A stretch of 64,000 nucleotides of DNA from Lentimicrobiaceae bacterium (lineage in GTDB: Bacteria > Bacteroidota > Bacteroidia > Bacteroidales > P3), in assembly GCA_022510485.1 (NCBI GenBank), contig JAFLTI010000003.1:1-64000 (forward strand), in the 5' to 3' direction. This document shows, in pieces, positions 54,145 to 63,296 of this stretch (positions are counted from its first letter, which is position 1; each line of letters starts with the position of its first letter). Made by a program: the position numbers and the translations under genes. The notes under the pieces are model-generated. The model did no database searches and had not been told where the DNA came from. It saw only the letters and a list, made by a program, of their open reading frames with translations.

Positions 54145-55068
54145 TTGAATAGAATAATCGGTTTTATCAAGAATTGGGCATTGCTGTTTGCCCTGCTTGT
54201 AGGCTGTCTCGGCTATGAGTTCTTTAGCGCGTATGCCGACAAGACCGTGTATCTGATTTTTGTGATGCTGCTCTTTACCTTTTGCCGCATCGACCCTTCG
54301 CAGATACGTTTCCGCAAGGTGCATTTGGTGTTCCTTTCCATTCAGCTTTTCGGAGCGATGGGCTTATATTACCTTTTTGCCGCCTTGGGGTGGAACAACC
54401 TCGCCGAAAGCTGTATGATGTGCATACTTACGCCCACGGCGGCGGCTTCGGCGGTGGTTACGATGAAACTTGGCGGCGACGGGGCATCCAACACCACGTA
54501 TGTATTGCTGTCGAGTTTGCTTATATCCTTTGTGGCTCCGCTTTGGTTTCCCTTTCTGCACGAATCGGCGGGCGAGATTCCTTTTTGGATTGCCTGTTGG
54601 AGTATCTTGAAACGGGTCTTGCCGCTTTTGGCAGGCCCTTTCCTCTTGGCGATTCTCTTAAAATATGCGGCTCCCGGCGTACACGACCGCCTTGCCCGCT
54701 GGCACGAAGTGTCTTTTTATTTATGGGCGGCGTGCTTGGTGTTTGCCGCCGCGCAGATGATGGACGCCATTCTCCGAAGTACGGCGGGCGTGCGGATGTC
54801 GGCATTATTGGCTGCCAGTTCGGCAATCCTGTGCGCTTCGCTCTTCTTTTTTGGCAAACGTTTGGGGCGGCACTATGGCGACAGTATCAGCGGCGGGCAG
54901 AGTTTGGGGCAGAAAAATATGGTGTTGGGAATCTGGGTGGCAAGTATGTTCCTCACGCCCGCCGACGGCACCACGCCTATGGCGATTGTAGGTATGGGAA
55001 CCTATATCATCTGGCAGAACATCATCAACAGCTGGCAGCTTTGGCGAAAGCGTAGAAGCGAGGCTTAG
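54145..55068 (+). CDS. BASS-like (bile acid:sodium symporter type) transporter
   Basis: A 307-aa membrane protein with about nine hydrophobic helices. CILTPTAAASAVVTMKLGGDGASNTTYV resembles the substrate/sodium-binding region of SBF-family transporters, and FLTPADGTTPMAIVGMG is a second Pro-rich motif. The start appears to be TTG at 54145, 2 nt after hutI, since no ATG fits before the second helix. The tight linkage to hutI suggests uptake of a related organic acid or amino acid, but this is inference. It overlaps the holA end by 4 bp. Confidence 0.65.
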   Translation: MNRIIGFIKNWALLFALLVGCLGYEFFSAYADKTVYLIFVMLLFTFCRIDPSQIRFRKVHLVFLSIQLFGAMGLYYLFAALGWNNLAESCMMCILTPTAAASAVVTMKLGGDGASNTTYVLLSSLLISFVAPLWFPFLHESAGEIPFWIACWSILKRVLPLLAGPFLLAILLKYAAPGVHDRLARWHEVSFYLWAACLVFAAAQMMDAILRSTAGVRMSALLAASSAILCASLFFFGKRLGRHYGDSISGGQSLGQKNMVLGIWVASMFLTPADGTTPMAIVGMGTYIIWQNIINSWQLWRKRRSEA

Positions 55069-56096
55069 CAGGCGTGCAGCAGACGAAAGCAGAGTTCGTC
55101 TATAAAGGCATCGTGGGCGAGATTTCCGCCGTAACCTTTAGATTTAAGGTCGTAAGTCTTTACTATTTGCAGTATGGCTGCCGTTTCGCGATAAGAATAA
55201 CGTGTGGCGGCGGTTTCGTATTGCCCCAAGAAATAAGGGTTCACCCCTAAAATGGCAGCCCATTCGTTGCGCGGAGTGCCCCGGCCTTTGAGCGAGTGCA
55301 ACTGTATGATGCGCGCATAGAGGCGGTAAATAATAGCCATCAACGGAGGCAGGGGAAATTCTTTTGGGTTCTGCCGTATATGGTTGCAGATTTTGCGGCA
55401 GCTTACAACATCGCGCATAGCAAGCGCCTTTTCCAATGCAAACGGATTATATTCCTTGTTGATGCCCACGTATTGTTCCACATGGTCTTCGTTAATCACG
55501 GTGCCTTGAGGCAGGTTCACGAAGAGTTTTGCCAATTCATTGGCAATCATATTGAGGTTCCCTCCCAACGAATCGCTTAATAAAGCCAAAGCCTGAGGCT
55601 GAACCCCGTAGCCGTTTTCTTTCAGATAGCTTTCTGTCCAAGGCATATAGTCCTTGTCTTTGAGCGGGGCGGATTCAAAGCATACGCCCGCCTTTTCAAA
55701 CAGCTTGAAGATAGATTTGCGCTTGTCTATTTTTTTATGTTTATGGCTGAACACCAGAACCGTGCTGTCAACAGGCTTTTGCAGATATTCTTCTACTGCA
55801 TCCCAGCGGTCTATGGCTTGGGCTTCCTTTACGATAATCAGTTGAAAAGGAGCCATAACAGGATATTGCCTACAGTGGGATATAACCGCCTCCAAGCCTT
55901 CCCTTCCCTTGAGGTCCTGCCCGAAACAAACGCTGTAGTCAAACTCTTTCTGCATATCGTCTAACAGCTCGTTCTCAAAGATTTTTTCGATTTGGTCGAT
56001 ATAAAAATCTTCTTCTCCCCACAACAGATAAACAGGTCTGGGCTTTTCTTTTGAACGGAGTTGTTTTACGAGTTCGGCGTATTTGAGCGTAGGCAT
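55065..56096 (-). CDS. DNA polymerase III subunit delta (HolA)
   Basis: A 343-aa clamp-loader subunit that opens the sliding clamp. It begins with PRPVYLLWGEEDFYIDQIEKIFENELL. The region around FQLIIVKEAQAID and later LALLSDSLGGNLNMIANELAKL are typical of delta, as is the helical C-terminal collar (about 215-340). It is 14 nt after the Sua5/YrdC gene. It converges on the BASS-like gene. Confidence 0.9.
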   Translation of the reverse strand: MPTLKYAELVKQLRSKEKPRPVYLLWGEEDFYIDQIEKIFENELLDDMQKEFDYSVCFGQDLKGREGLEAVISHCRQYPVMAPFQLIIVKEAQAIDRWDAVEEYLQKPVDSTVLVFSHKHKKIDKRKSIFKLFEKAGVCFESAPLKDKDYMPWTESYLKENGYGVQPQALALLSDSLGGNLNMIANELAKLFVNLPQGTVINEDHVEQYVGINKEYNPFALEKALAMRDVVSCRKICNHIRQNPKEFPLPPLMAIIYRLYARIIQLHSLKGRGTPRNEWAAILGVNPYFLGQYETAATRYSYRETAAILQIVKTYDLKSKGYGGNLAHDAFIDELCFRLLHAC

Positions 56097-56110
56097 AGGC
56101 TAAACCGTTT

Positions 56111-56731
56111 TCAGTCTAAGGGCGGAACCTGTCCGATTCCTTGTCTGATGATTTCTATATTGTTGCCGGTGCAATCCAAAACCGTGGAATATTGAACCTG
56201 CCCGATACCGCCGTCAATAACCAAGTCTACCTGCTTGCCGAATTTTTCGTGAATGGATTCGGGTTCGGTAAGGTATTCGGTACGGTCGTTTTCTATATCG
56301 AGCGAAGTGTTGAGCAAGGGCTCGCCCAAGGCTTCTACGATTTGGTTCACGATTTTATTGTCGGGAATACGTATTCCAATGGTTTTCTTTTTGCCTTGAA
56401 AAAGTTTGGGCACTTCGTTGTTGGCGTTCAGCACAAAGGTATAAGGACCCGGAGTAAGGCTTTTGATAAGGCGGAAAACGGAATTGGAAATGGGCAGGCA
56501 GTAGCGTGAGAGATGGCTCAGGTCGTAGCAGAGCAGGGTATAGTTAAGGTCTTCTTTGCGGCGGTATTTGATTTGAGCCAGCCGGTTTATGCTGCGGATA
56601 TTGGAAAGCCCCACGCCCATGCCGTAAATGGTATCGGTAGGATAGACGATAATGCCGCCATGCCTTAGACATTGCACGATATGGTCTATCTGTTTGCTGT
56701 GTAATTCCCGGTTATAGGCTTTGAGTATCAT
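56111..56731 (-). CDS. L-threonylcarbamoyladenylate synthase (Sua5/YciO/YrdC family)
   Basis: A 206-aa protein. The start ATG at 56731 begins MILKAYNRELHSKQ; a longer frame runs into the SRP RNA region and is rejected. GGIIVYPTDTIYGMGVG, IKYRRKEDLNYTLLCYDLS, LTPGPYTFVL and IGIRIPDNKIV are the family motifs. Members make threonylcarbamoyl-AMP for t6A in tRNA; the YciO-type subgroup has a less certain role, and this protein resembles it in length. Confidence 0.85.
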   Translation of the reverse strand: MILKAYNRELHSKQIDHIVQCLRHGGIIVYPTDTIYGMGVGLSNIRSINRLAQIKYRRKEDLNYTLLCYDLSHLSRYCLPISNSVFRLIKSLTPGPYTFVLNANNEVPKLFQGKKKTIGIRIPDNKIVNQIVEALGEPLLNTSLDIENDRTEYLTEPESIHEKFGKQVDLVIDGGIGQVQYSTVLDCTGNNIEIIRQGIGQVPPLD

Positions 56732-56745
56732 TATGGTAAAAAAAA

Positions 56746-56842
56746 GGGTAAGCTCCTTACATCGCACCGCTACAACCTTCGTACCCTTGCTGCCTTCCGG
56801 CCCTGGGGGAGTGGAAAGGAGCTGGTCGTGTAAGACTTACCC
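56746..56842 (-). ncRNA. small signal recognition particle RNA (4.5S type)
   Basis: On the minus strand, GGGTAAG (56842-56836) pairs with CTTACCC (56752-56746) to close a long hairpin. The tip contains GGCCGGAAGGCAGCAAGG, with the GGAA tetraloop and the asymmetric loop that bind Ffh. A run of eight Ts (56745-56738) ends it. Length is about 97 nt, as for SRP RNAs lacking the Alu domain. A TACCTTTG box lies 4 nt before the 5' end. It sits between ccsBA and the Sua5 gene on the same strand. Confidence 0.9.
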
Positions 56843-56846
56843 GGCA

Positions 56847-56854
56847 CAAAGGTA
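56847..56854 (-). promoter_or_regulatory. -7 box for the SRP RNA gene
   Basis: TACCTTTG (56854-56847, minus strand) matches the consensus and lies 4 nt before the predicted RNA 5' end. A TTTG at 56870-56867 is too close (12 bp) to be a standard -33 box. Confidence 0.6.
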
Positions 56855-56870
56855 CATTATTTTTGCCAAA

Positions 56871-59018
56871 CTACACATACCCGTGCATTCCGCCCAAGAG
56901 GAAGTTTACGCCGAAGTAGGTGATGAGCACACATAGAAAGGCGGCGATGGCAAAGGCGTGGAATAAGGCGGGGCGGTTCAGGCAAGGCAAGGATTTTTCG
57001 TGGAGGGCAAAAGAATACACCAAAAGCGTAATTAATGCCCATACTTCTTTGGGATCCCAGCCCCAATAGCGACCCCATGAAACATTAGCCCAAACGGCAC
57101 CCACAAAAATGCCAGCCGCCAAAGTGCATACGGCAGGGTAGAGCATAAGCCGGCTTACGACCGAAAGCCGCAGGGCAGCATCCTTATGCCGCAGGTTGAG
57201 CCACAGCCCGGCAAAGCCGTTGAGCATCATAAAGGCAAAAAGAGTGTAGGAAACCATTACCAACATTACGTGGATAGACAGCAAGGGAGAAGAAAGCACC
57301 GGCATAAGCGGAGTTATCTGCGGATTGGAAGACCCCATCATCGATACCATCATCGCCAAGCCCGATACCAGAAAGCCTAATGGCAGCAGAAAGTCGGTTC
57401 TGCGGTAGAACAGGAGCGTGGCAAGCAGGGCGAACCAAGCAATCATCTGCATAGTTTCGTAACCGTTGGAAAAAGGCAGGTGTCCGCAGACCCAAGCCCT
57501 CACCGCCAACATACAGGAAAGATATACCAAGCCTGCGCATAGCAGTGCCGAAAGCAATTGTTCCAAGCGGTGGTTCGGCTCACGATGCGCCGCCATACGC
57601 CTGCAATAGGCTATAAATGCCGCGAAACCTATTAATATAAAAATAATCGCGACCGGCAGCGGTCGGTTCGTGTTGTTGTAAAATTTTTCGGCAGCAAAGC
57701 GCGCTTTAGACGGCAAGACCTGCGTGGCCTGCCGTTCTTGCCAAACTCCTATCTTGCGGATAAGGGCAATGGCGTTTTCGTAGTCGCGCTGTTGCAAAAG
57801 TTCGTTGAGGTAATTGAGTGAAAGGCGTATGAACATAGCCGTGTCCTGCCCTATATAAGCAGGCAGCCTGTCGAGGGGAGATGCCCAACGGATAGTTTGA
57901 AGCGTGGAATCGAAATAAGGAAAGATTCGGAACAATCCTTGATTGGCAACCATATCGAGCAGGGCAAAACTTTCTTCCGAGCGCGGGCTGAGCGGGGCGG
58001 CACCCAAATCGCTGAGTCTTGCCCGCTTGCCCTCTATGCCCAAAATCTTTCGGTCTTGCTTGCTTTTGATATAGATAAGAGGCTCCTCTTTCCAAGTATC
58101 GTAAAAGAAGGTCCATCCGCATAAAAATTGCTCGGCGTCTATATTTCGGTAATGGTGTTTTTTTGTGATTTTAAGACAGAAATCCTGAGCCAGAGTGGAT
58201 AGGGGACAGATACGGCCGTTGTAATAAACGTGCAGGTTCCCAAATTCGTGCGCCACTTGGGCGGGCGGTGCGGTGGGCGTGGCGGCAAAGCCATAAGACA
58301 AGGCAGGCAATAATGCCGCTATGCAGACCGTTTTGCGCAGAGCCGGGTGTCTGAGCAGTTTTCTAAAAGCGCTGTCATGGTCAAAGAAAAACGCAATCAT
58401 CGAAAGGAGCAGCAACAGATAGCCGGCGTAAGTGAGCCTTATGCCCCAAGGGTCATGGCTTACCGATAAGGTGGAACCGCCCAGATCGGCATCATAAGAA
58501 GCTTGATAAAAACGATAGCCCCTGAACTTGAGGATATGGTTCATCGAAATAGTGGCGCAAAGGCTGTCGCGGGGAGATAGCACCGATACCTCGCTTACAT
58601 AATCTATAGGCGTTTGGGTGCCGGGATAATGCTCCACTTGAAAAGCGTTCAACCGTACCGAAAAAGGAAAGAACTCGACGTGTCCCTCGCTGTTTTCAAA
58701 GTAGTTGACAGGCGTATCGAGGCGTAGGTGCAGATACCCTTGTTTTCCCGAAATCCATGTAACGAAAGCACCCAGTAGAATCAAGAGAAAGGATGCGTGC
58801 AGCGCCAGTGCAAAAGGCTTTCGGTAAAGTTTTTGACGGAACATAAAGATGCTTGCGCTCAGTGCGGTTGCCGCCCATAAGGCAACGAACCACCACGAAT
58901 GGTAAACATATTGGCTTACTATCCGGCTGCCGTAAATTTTTTCGGCTACGGTGGCAGTAACCATAATGGCGATTAGGAGTGCCAACAGTCCGAAAGAAGT
59001 GTATTTGAGAACTTTCAT
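56871..59018 (-). CDS. fused ResB-CcsA cytochrome c synthase (CcsBA)
   Basis: A 715-aa System II haem lyase that exports haem and attaches it to CxxCH motifs of c-type cytochromes. The ResB part (about 1-270) has three or four helices and a periplasmic domain (DTPVNYFENSEGHVEFFPF). After a long periplasmic region the CcsA part (about 440-715) has multiple helices and the tryptophan-rich haem motif WANVSWGRYWGWDPKEVWALI. The ATG at 59018 (MKVLKYTSFG) is preferred; one 24 nt upstream is possible. It follows the di-heme protein gene by 45 nt, an apt pairing. Confidence 0.9.
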   Translation of the reverse strand: MKVLKYTSFGLLALLIAIMVTATVAEKIYGSRIVSQYVYHSWWFVALWAATALSASIFMFRQKLYRKPFALALHASFLLILLGAFVTWISGKQGYLHLRLDTPVNYFENSEGHVEFFPFSVRLNAFQVEHYPGTQTPIDYVSEVSVLSPRDSLCATISMNHILKFRGYRFYQASYDADLGGSTLSVSHDPWGIRLTYAGYLLLLLSMIAFFFDHDSAFRKLLRHPALRKTVCIAALLPALSYGFAATPTAPPAQVAHEFGNLHVYYNGRICPLSTLAQDFCLKITKKHHYRNIDAEQFLCGWTFFYDTWKEEPLIYIKSKQDRKILGIEGKRARLSDLGAAPLSPRSEESFALLDMVANQGLFRIFPYFDSTLQTIRWASPLDRLPAYIGQDTAMFIRLSLNYLNELLQQRDYENAIALIRKIGVWQERQATQVLPSKARFAAEKFYNNTNRPLPVAIIFILIGFAAFIAYCRRMAAHREPNHRLEQLLSALLCAGLVYLSCMLAVRAWVCGHLPFSNGYETMQMIAWFALLATLLFYRRTDFLLPLGFLVSGLAMMVSMMGSSNPQITPLMPVLSSPLLSIHVMLVMVSYTLFAFMMLNGFAGLWLNLRHKDAALRLSVVSRLMLYPAVCTLAAGIFVGAVWANVSWGRYWGWDPKEVWALITLLVYSFALHEKSLPCLNRPALFHAFAIAAFLCVLITYFGVNFLLGGMHGYV

Positions 59019-59063
59019 GGGGTTAAAGGTAGCAAAAAGCATTGTACCGAAGCTAAAGATACG

Positions 59064-60671
59064 CTAAATGGCATCGACAAATTTTACAATCGCATCGCGG
59101 TCGTTCTTGCTCAGGCTGCGAAATTTCTCAATGCTCTTGCGGGCATCGCTCTGTGCCGAACCATGCCACATTATTGCCTCTATAACGTTGCGGGCGCGGC
59201 AATCGTGCAAACGATCGGCTTCGAAGGAGCCGGTGCATCTTTGATGCAGGCCGCGCCCCCATAAGGGAGTGGTGCGGCACCAGCCGGTGCGTATGTCGTT
59301 TTCCATAAACAGCCGGTGTTGCACCATATCGGTATAGGGCCATATCTTTTGGTGCGGATAACGCGGCAGTTCGTTGCCTTGGGTAAAGAAACCGCTTGGG
59401 TCGGTGTAGTGGTCGTTGCCGGTTGTCCATGTGGGGCGGTGGCAGTAGGCGCAGCCTATTTGATTAAACAGTTCCTTGCCCCGCTGCACCTCCGGATCGT
59501 CTAAGTTTCGGGCGGCGGGAACGGCAAGCCCCCGGTGCCATACCATAAGGTCGGTAAAATAGCTGTCGCTTACTTCAATAGGCAGTTCGTTGGAGGTCAG
59601 GTAATTAAAAATATCGGCTTCTACCCCTTGCTCTGTTCTGTATTGAGGAAAATGTTCGTAAAAGCCTGCCTGAACTTCGGCATCTTTCGATGCTTTTTCG
59701 GCATAGGCGGTGGTCATATAGTGATAGCGGCGGTTGGAGCGGGTAACATTGGTAATGTTCCAAAAGGCGTTGCTGCCTGCCGCGTCTTGCAGAGGACCGC
59801 GACTGAGGGCGTAGGTAAAGCGAAAAGGATGCTGCTCGCCCGTGCCGCCGTCTTGAGGACGGTTATTGGCATATTGCCTGACCCATTCTCCGTTTTGAAA
59901 GAATGCCGGATTCATCTGGCAGAAGCCGTCTTTTTCCTGTTTTGCCCATTCGGCTTTGAGGTCATCGTCGTCTATGGCATCCAAAAGCCCCGTGCCGTAA
60001 ATGCCTATGGTGGATTCCAAACGGATGTTCACTTCATCGGCGGAAAGCGTTCTGCCGTCGGTGGTTTTCAAATCCACATAATATGCCGATTGCGGAATGT
60101 GCACTTCGGGATAAATCAACTCGTAGGTTTCGCCGTCTTCAAATCGGTTGCCCCATTCATCGGTATGGTTCTTCCACGAAATCTGAATCTGAGACGGATC
60201 CACCGGAGCTTTGAAAGGGGCTACGGCAAAGTGCTGTGGCATACCGGTAAGCGAAGAAATATAGTTGTCTTTGTCGTCGTAAACCACCAAGAGATAGCCG
60301 TTGCCTATGGCGTTGGCGTTAAACGTGCCCTCCTGCCTTTTGCCGTGTCCGTAGCCGGGATGGCAGGAAATACAGGAGTTGCGCACGTAAAGAGGTCCCA
60401 ATCCGCCTCGGGCCGTACCCTCGGAATTTTGAGTGAATATCTTTTCAAACAAGGCCTCTCCGTTGAGAAAAGACATCGAAAGTCCGGCATTGGAAACTGC
60501 GGCGGAGGGCTGTTCAAAGGCAGCGGAAGTGGCGTTGAAAGCCGTTCCCAAAATGCCTCCGGAATACCATTCTTCGCCCAAAGGCTCGGTTTGCGGGCGT
60601 TGGGGATTGTTTTCGTTTTGGCAAGCAATCAATAATAAGGCGATAGCCGAAAGTATGGATAATTTTTTCAT
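59064..60671 (-). CDS. di-heme oxidoreductase-family lipoprotein (DUF1111)
   Basis: A 535-aa exported protein with lipobox LLIAC (Cys17). Two haem c motifs are present: CISCH (Cys100, Cys103, His104) and CAYCH (Cys407, Cys410, His411). Other conserved parts are NATSAAFEQPSAAVSNAGLSM in the N-terminal region and GWCRTTPLWGRGLHQRC before the C-terminus. The family (COG3488, 'thiol oxidoreductase') is regularly found beside imelysin genes. It is 8 nt after the imelysin gene. A ferric or cupric reductase role is possible but unproven. Confidence 0.88.
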   Translation of the reverse strand: MKKLSILSAIALLLIACQNENNPQRPQTEPLGEEWYSGGILGTAFNATSAAFEQPSAAVSNAGLSMSFLNGEALFEKIFTQNSEGTARGGLGPLYVRNSCISCHPGYGHGKRQEGTFNANAIGNGYLLVVYDDKDNYISSLTGMPQHFAVAPFKAPVDPSQIQISWKNHTDEWGNRFEDGETYELIYPEVHIPQSAYYVDLKTTDGRTLSADEVNIRLESTIGIYGTGLLDAIDDDDLKAEWAKQEKDGFCQMNPAFFQNGEWVRQYANNRPQDGGTGEQHPFRFTYALSRGPLQDAAGSNAFWNITNVTRSNRRYHYMTTAYAEKASKDAEVQAGFYEHFPQYRTEQGVEADIFNYLTSNELPIEVSDSYFTDLMVWHRGLAVPAARNLDDPEVQRGKELFNQIGCAYCHRPTWTTGNDHYTDPSGFFTQGNELPRYPHQKIWPYTDMVQHRLFMENDIRTGWCRTTPLWGRGLHQRCTGSFEADRLHDCRARNVIEAIMWHGSAQSDARKSIEKFRSLSKNDRDAIVKFVDAI

Positions 60672-60679
60672 AGCAGTTT

Positions 60680-61903
60680 TTATTCAAGAACCGTTTGCAC
60701 TTCTTCCAAAGCGGCGGCAAGCCTGTTACATTCTTGGGTGGCTTTAGCCCAAAGCGGATTGTTGCTTCCGGCATAGTTTACAAAAGGGGCGGGCGCGGCT
60801 TCGATAGCGGCGAGGGTGGCGGCAATGGCGTGGCGAACCGCCTTGTCGGCATCATTCATCGCCCGGTCGTTTTTTTCCTTAAGATAATCGCCGATCGATT
60901 TTCCTTGATGCTTCCCATCAAAATAACCTTCGTAGGCATTCTTTATGCTCACGATATTGTCGTAAAAATCCTGTTTGGAGTTTTTGGCATAGGGCGATTC
61001 GATATAACTGAGGTCTTCACCGCTCGTACCGGTATTGGGGCGGCCTATCTTTTGATTCGCCACTTCGTCGGCTATGGCGGCGGCACCGGTAAGTATTTCC
61101 TGTGCCACTTGCAGATAGTTGGTGTATTTTGAACCGCCTTTTCCGGCATTGCGCATACTGGCGCCATAATTAAACACGCTCATTTCGGCATCTTCCAAAA
61201 GCGTGCGCATTGGGGCGGAAATACCGTCTATGCCTGCCCATGCGGCATAAAGCCGAACACATTGGTTACGCAAGTCTTCTGCTACGGCGGTAAGATACAC
61301 CGTTTCTTCAATCCGCTTGTAGGAGGCGGACCGCGGGCTGCCTTGCGGAGTGGTTCTGTCGGCGTTCAAATCAAAAATCATATATTCCACCGCGTGGAAT
61401 CCCAAAAGTCCGTAGCCGAGAAAATCGGCGGCATAAGAAGCATCCATCTTGCCCATACGCACAGGGTCGTTGAGCAGCTGTTCCAATTCGGCGGCATCTA
61501 GAGGCCATGAATCTATATGGGGGTCTATGCTGTAATCGTCGGCGGCACCGAACAGCCACGCTTCGCTCAGTTCCCAATATTTACGGGCGGCATACCATTT
61601 TTGGCAGGCTTTAGCCATCAGTTGCTGCGTTTCGGGGCAGAGCGTGCCGTTTACCGCTACGTCAGAACTTTCGTTCTTGCGCACGGAAGCCTCAATCTCA
61701 AGGCATAGTTCCGCCAGTTCCATCGCCTCCTCTGCCAATGCGCCGTAAGTGGGAACTACGGTCTTGTCTACATAAACTTCCGCCACGCTTTTAAGTTCGC
61801 TTTCACGCTCTTCTTCCCAGCTTAAATCGCTGTCGCGCTCGCAAGAAACGTTCATTCCTGCTATGGCAAAAAAACTCGCCATACAAAAAATTGCTTTTTT
61901 CAT
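60680..61903 (-). CDS. imelysin family lipoprotein (M75-like)
   Basis: A 407-aa exported protein. The start is ATG at 61903 (MKKAIFCMASFF) with a lipoprotein signal ending NVSC. Two helical imelysin repeats are present, and the family motif GxHxxE appears as GFHAVEYMIF (about 180-190). Imelysins (IrpA/ICMP type) are iron-regulated periplasmic or surface proteins thought to bind iron or haem; the proteolytic role once proposed is doubtful. It lies 22 nt after the porin gene. Confidence 0.88.
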   Translation of the reverse strand: MKKAIFCMASFFAIAGMNVSCERDSDLSWEEERESELKSVAEVYVDKTVVPTYGALAEEAMELAELCLEIEASVRKNESSDVAVNGTLCPETQQLMAKACQKWYAARKYWELSEAWLFGAADDYSIDPHIDSWPLDAAELEQLLNDPVRMGKMDASYAADFLGYGLLGFHAVEYMIFDLNADRTTPQGSPRSASYKRIEETVYLTAVAEDLRNQCVRLYAAWAGIDGISAPMRTLLEDAEMSVFNYGASMRNAGKGGSKYTNYLQVAQEILTGAAAIADEVANQKIGRPNTGTSGEDLSYIESPYAKNSKQDFYDNIVSIKNAYEGYFDGKHQGKSIGDYLKEKNDRAMNDADKAVRHAIAATLAAIEAAPAPFVNYAGSNNPLWAKATQECNRLAAALEEVQTVLE

Positions 61904-61925
61904 ATCCACTTTATTAATATTATCG

Positions 61926-63272
61926 TTATTTTTCAAACAAGCCGGAATAGGTTATACCGATAGAGATAGAAGGCTCATTGTTGTAACGGCAGGTCTGCAA
62001 GCCGCCCGATTCGGTAGAAACCGTGTAAGGGTTCAGGATGCCGATAGCGTATTCGGCTTTGAGGGCGATATTCTTGATAGGCATATAGTTGATGCCTGCC
62101 GCAAACCTTTGTCTTCCGCACCATTTCTTACGTGCCACGCCCTCGGCAGTTTTGAGCATGGAATCGTAATAATCGTAACGCCCAAAGAGAAAGAACCTTT
62201 GTCCGCGCTCGCTCAACTTTGGGGAGAGCGAAAAGAAATCAAAACCTATTTCGCCCCCTGCCGCAATGGCATCGGATGCCACCGGCTGCCGGGAAGAAAC
62301 CGAAGAACCCGACATATTGGCATTGAACGCCGTTATCATTTTAGAATCGGAAAGATGCCCGTAAGTTATATTGCCCCGTATAACGAACCGGCGGTGGCTG
62401 TAGGCAAAGTCGAAGGCTCCTATGCTTACGGTGCCGCGCACTTTTTCCCAGCGGGAATGGCTGTGGTTGTAAAGGGTATTGTTAAAGCTGTTGCCCACAT
62501 ATCCGCTCAAAGACAGCCTCAATCCGGGCACGGAGGAGTTGTCTATCCTGAACGCGCCGGCATAGGAGGTTCCTATCTTGAATTCGTAGGGGCTTCCGGC
62601 TCCGTCGTGAATCCAGCCCTTGCTGTTGAAACGGTCGGCATCCAAACCGGCAAGAAACATGATTTCGTACCGCCAGCCTTTTACCTCGCCCCAAAAACTG
62701 ATGCCGGTTTCGTGCCAAGTGCAGGGAATAATGGTATTTTCTCCCTCCGGTCTATATACGCCGAAGTATTCGGTAGGCATATGGTGGGCGTTGGTGGCTC
62801 CCACTGGTACGATGATGTGCCCGAGGCGGATATTCAGAGCCGGAGTAAAACTTTTCTGAACCCAAAATTGCTCCAAGGCTACTTCACCGCCCCGCTCAAT
62901 TTCCGATTCGTATTCGCCCCCTTCTTCTTCCTCTATTTCGACAGCGCTTTCCGTACCACCGTGCTCAAATTCAATCTCGCTTGCCACCGACCAGCCACGC
63001 CCAAAGTCATAGCTGATCCAAAAAACCACGTGCGGCAAATCAAAGCGACCGTGCTGTTCGTTTTTGTACAAATCGGGGTTTTTGTAGCGCAGGTAGTTGT
63101 CGCTAAAAAAATTGCGGCTCATTACGGCTTCTCCGTACCCGCCTATTTGCAGATGCGTGCCTGTGGGGGCGGAAGCCGGTATGGAAGCCCCGCTTACGGC
63201 ATCTGTCTGGGCTATCGAAAAAATAGGCAATATCAAGACAATCAATAATAAGAAGCTTTTCTTGGAGTGCAT
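61926..63272 (-). CDS. outer-membrane porin-like beta-barrel protein
   Basis: A 448-aa protein with a signal peptide (about 1-20, MHSKKSFLLLIVLILPIFSIAQ). QIGGYGEAVMSRNFF and many alternating amphipathic strands ending with YSGLFEK fit an outer-membrane barrel, possibly phosphate-selective porin O/P-like. An acidic insert (EIEEEEGGEYESEIERGGE, about 120-140) may be an external loop with cation-binding character. The ATG at 63272 was chosen over one 42 nt upstream because it starts the signal peptide. It leads the porin-imelysin-DUF1111-CcsBA unit. Confidence 0.75.
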   Translation of the reverse strand: MHSKKSFLLLIVLILPIFSIAQTDAVSGASIPASAPTGTHLQIGGYGEAVMSRNFFSDNYLRYKNPDLYKNEQHGRFDLPHVVFWISYDFGRGWSVASEIEFEHGGTESAVEIEEEEGGEYESEIERGGEVALEQFWVQKSFTPALNIRLGHIIVPVGATNAHHMPTEYFGVYRPEGENTIIPCTWHETGISFWGEVKGWRYEIMFLAGLDADRFNSKGWIHDGAGSPYEFKIGTSYAGAFRIDNSSVPGLRLSLSGYVGNSFNNTLYNHSHSRWEKVRGTVSIGAFDFAYSHRRFVIRGNITYGHLSDSKMITAFNANMSGSSVSSRQPVASDAIAAGGEIGFDFFSLSPKLSERGQRFFLFGRYDYYDSMLKTAEGVARKKWCGRQRFAAGINYMPIKNIALKAEYAIGILNPYTVSTESGGLQTCRYNNEPSISIGITYSGLFEK

Positions 63273-63296
63273 TTCCGTGTGTTTGTTTTTCGTTTG

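Noticed and set aside
59535..60635. Long + strand frame opposite the di-heme protein gene
   Set aside because: It is antisense to a gene with two CxxCH motifs and family-conserved segments, and has no credible start context.
61863..63248. Long + strand frame (461 codons) opposite the porin gene
   Set aside because: The minus strand has a signal peptide, barrel pattern, promoter and operon partners; the + strand translation has no recognisable domain and runs across the imelysin start.
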